Source: Stappia sp.
Lineage (GTDB): Bacteria > Pseudomonadota > Alphaproteobacteria > Rhizobiales > Stappiaceae
NCBI GenBank assembly: GCA_002722295.1
Contig: PBLF01000007.1
Location: 1-62,133, forward strand
Reading direction: 5' to 3'
Length of the DNA: 62,133 nucleotides
In this document: piece after piece, positions 61,916-62,133 of the stretch
How positions within the stretch are numbered: position 1 is the first letter of the stretch
Layout of the letters: each line of letters begins with the position of its first letter
Position numbers and translations under genes: made by a program
Notes under the pieces: generated by a model
Told to the model about the DNA's origin: nothing
The model's input: the letters and a program-made list of their open reading frames with translations, nothing else
Database searches by the model: none

Positions 61916-62089
61916 TCAATAGGAGTATCGTTCCGGCGCTGTGAGAAAGAGCTTGTGACAGCCCTCCGAGCAGAAAAAATACGCCCAGCCCTCACACTCC
62001 TCCTGGGCGACGGCCTTTTCGGGCGTCAGGCGCATGCCGCATACTGGGTCGGTTACCATTACGTCTTTTTCGGGTTCGAAGCCGGCCAT
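61916..62089 (-). CDS. YHS-domain metal-binding protein, truncated by the IS3
   Basis: A 57-residue product from the ATG at 62089 (an ATG at 62059 is also possible). TDPVCGMRLTPEKAVAQEE, then WAYFFCSEGCHKLFLTAPERY, is a YHS domain with Cys ligands, found alone or in Cu/Ag/Zn P-type ATPases. The stop codon TGA is formed by the first three bases of the IS3 end (61918-61916), so the original C terminus is lost. The start overlaps the stop of an upstream partial gene (TGATG). Confidence 0.8.
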   Translation of the reverse strand: MAGFEPEKDVMVTDPVCGMRLTPEKAVAQEECEGWAYFFCSEGCHKLFLTAPERYSY

Positions 62090-62133
62090 CAGTGAAACAC
62101 CATCCCTTCGATGTGAAAGCCCGCGTCGACGTA
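62089..62133 (-). CDS. C-terminal end of an unidentified gene, cut by window edge
   Basis: Fourteen codons (YVDAGFHIEGMVFH) and a TGA that overlaps the YHS gene ATG. This coupling implies a real upstream gene in the same operon. Too short to name. Confidence 0.45.
   Translation of the reverse strand, partial: YVDAGFHIEGMVFH

Larger units (their letters stand above)
60716..61918. mobile_element. IS3 family insertion sequence
   Basis: About 1.2 kb with inverted ends TGACCTGCTCCCC at 60716-60728 and the reverse complement at 61906-61918, one more base (T/A) also matching outside. It contains orfA and orfB on the minus strand. No matching target duplication flanks it (GCGG on the left, TAGG on the right), which suggests a deletion or recombination after insertion. 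Confidence 0.9.
37667..62133. mobile_element. Genomic island integrated at tRNA-Gly(GCC), right end outside window
   Basis: The left end is fixed by the truncated tRNA-Gly and the adjacent recombinase gene. The cargo differs from the chromosome in gene content (metal, redox and envelope genes, cytochrome bd, insertion sequences) and, by eye, has lower GC. No second copy of the 45-nt tRNA segment is found to the right in this window, so the island continues past 62133. The exact right end is unknown. Confidence 0.75.

Noticed and set aside
61853..62095. 80-codon plus-strand frame right of the IS3
   Set aside because: It is antisense to the YHS-domain gene, which has a clear Cys-containing family motif.

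Overview
The window is high-GC DNA from an alphaproteobacterium, most likely a member of the Hyphomicrobiales. The conserved order dapF-mtaB-ftsY-yciB, a TAXI-type fused TRAP permease, many ABC systems and LysR/IclR/LacI regulators all fit. A Stappia/Labrenzia-like host is possible but only a guess. No rRNA, CRISPR array or replication origin was seen.

Positions 1-37666 are host chromosome. First comes the housekeeping operon dapF-mtaB-ftsY-yciB, then nnrU and cfa. Next is a leftward five-gene operon: an Fe3+/phosphonate-type ABC transporter, a beta-CASP-like metallo-beta-lactamase hydrolase and a dual-specificity-type phosphatase. It diverges from a LacI regulator across a perfect 14-bp palindrome. 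A glycosyltransferase and a large autotransporter follow. Positions 17784-33094 form a peptide/amide uptake and hydrolysis region: TAXI-TRAP transporter, two M20 hydrolases, a complete peptide ABC transporter, an M81 (MlrC-like) metallopeptidase, an IclR regulator and an amidase. The stretch ends with LysR, ArsR-MFS and CMD/AhpD-LysR modules.

At 37622-37666 lies the 3' half of a tRNA-Gly(GCC) gene on the minus strand, still followed by its terminator. Next to it is a tyrosine recombinase gene. I read this as one end of a genomic island that starts near 37667 and runs past the right edge. The island carries MntR/MntH, a CDF exporter, CcdA, an acyltransferase-like membrane protein, a complete cytochrome bd locus (gbsR-like regulator, cydD, cydC, cydA, cydB, cydX), a dsbA-PPIase-L,D-transpeptidase-flavoprotein operon, two more L,D-transpeptidases, a transglutaminase-like peptidase, a PCu(A)C-like protein, a MerR-family metal sensor, an HMA metallochaperone, a second-copy-type lspA, nested insertion sequences and a YHS-domain gene cut short by an IS.

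The most interesting signal is one promoter motif that recurs at three island loci (four copies): TTGAC/ACCTCTAGC followed by a GAG half-site. Three copies have a 19-nt spacer to the proposed -10. It precedes ccdA, the divergent acyltransferase-like gene, the dsbA operon and the HMA-lspA pair. This is the layout of a promoter activated by a MerR-type metal sensor, and one such sensor is encoded at 58706-59119. The inference is a metal-triggered programme for the cell envelope: thiol/disulfide exchange, periplasmic folding and 3-3 peptidoglycan cross-linking, rather than efflux alone.
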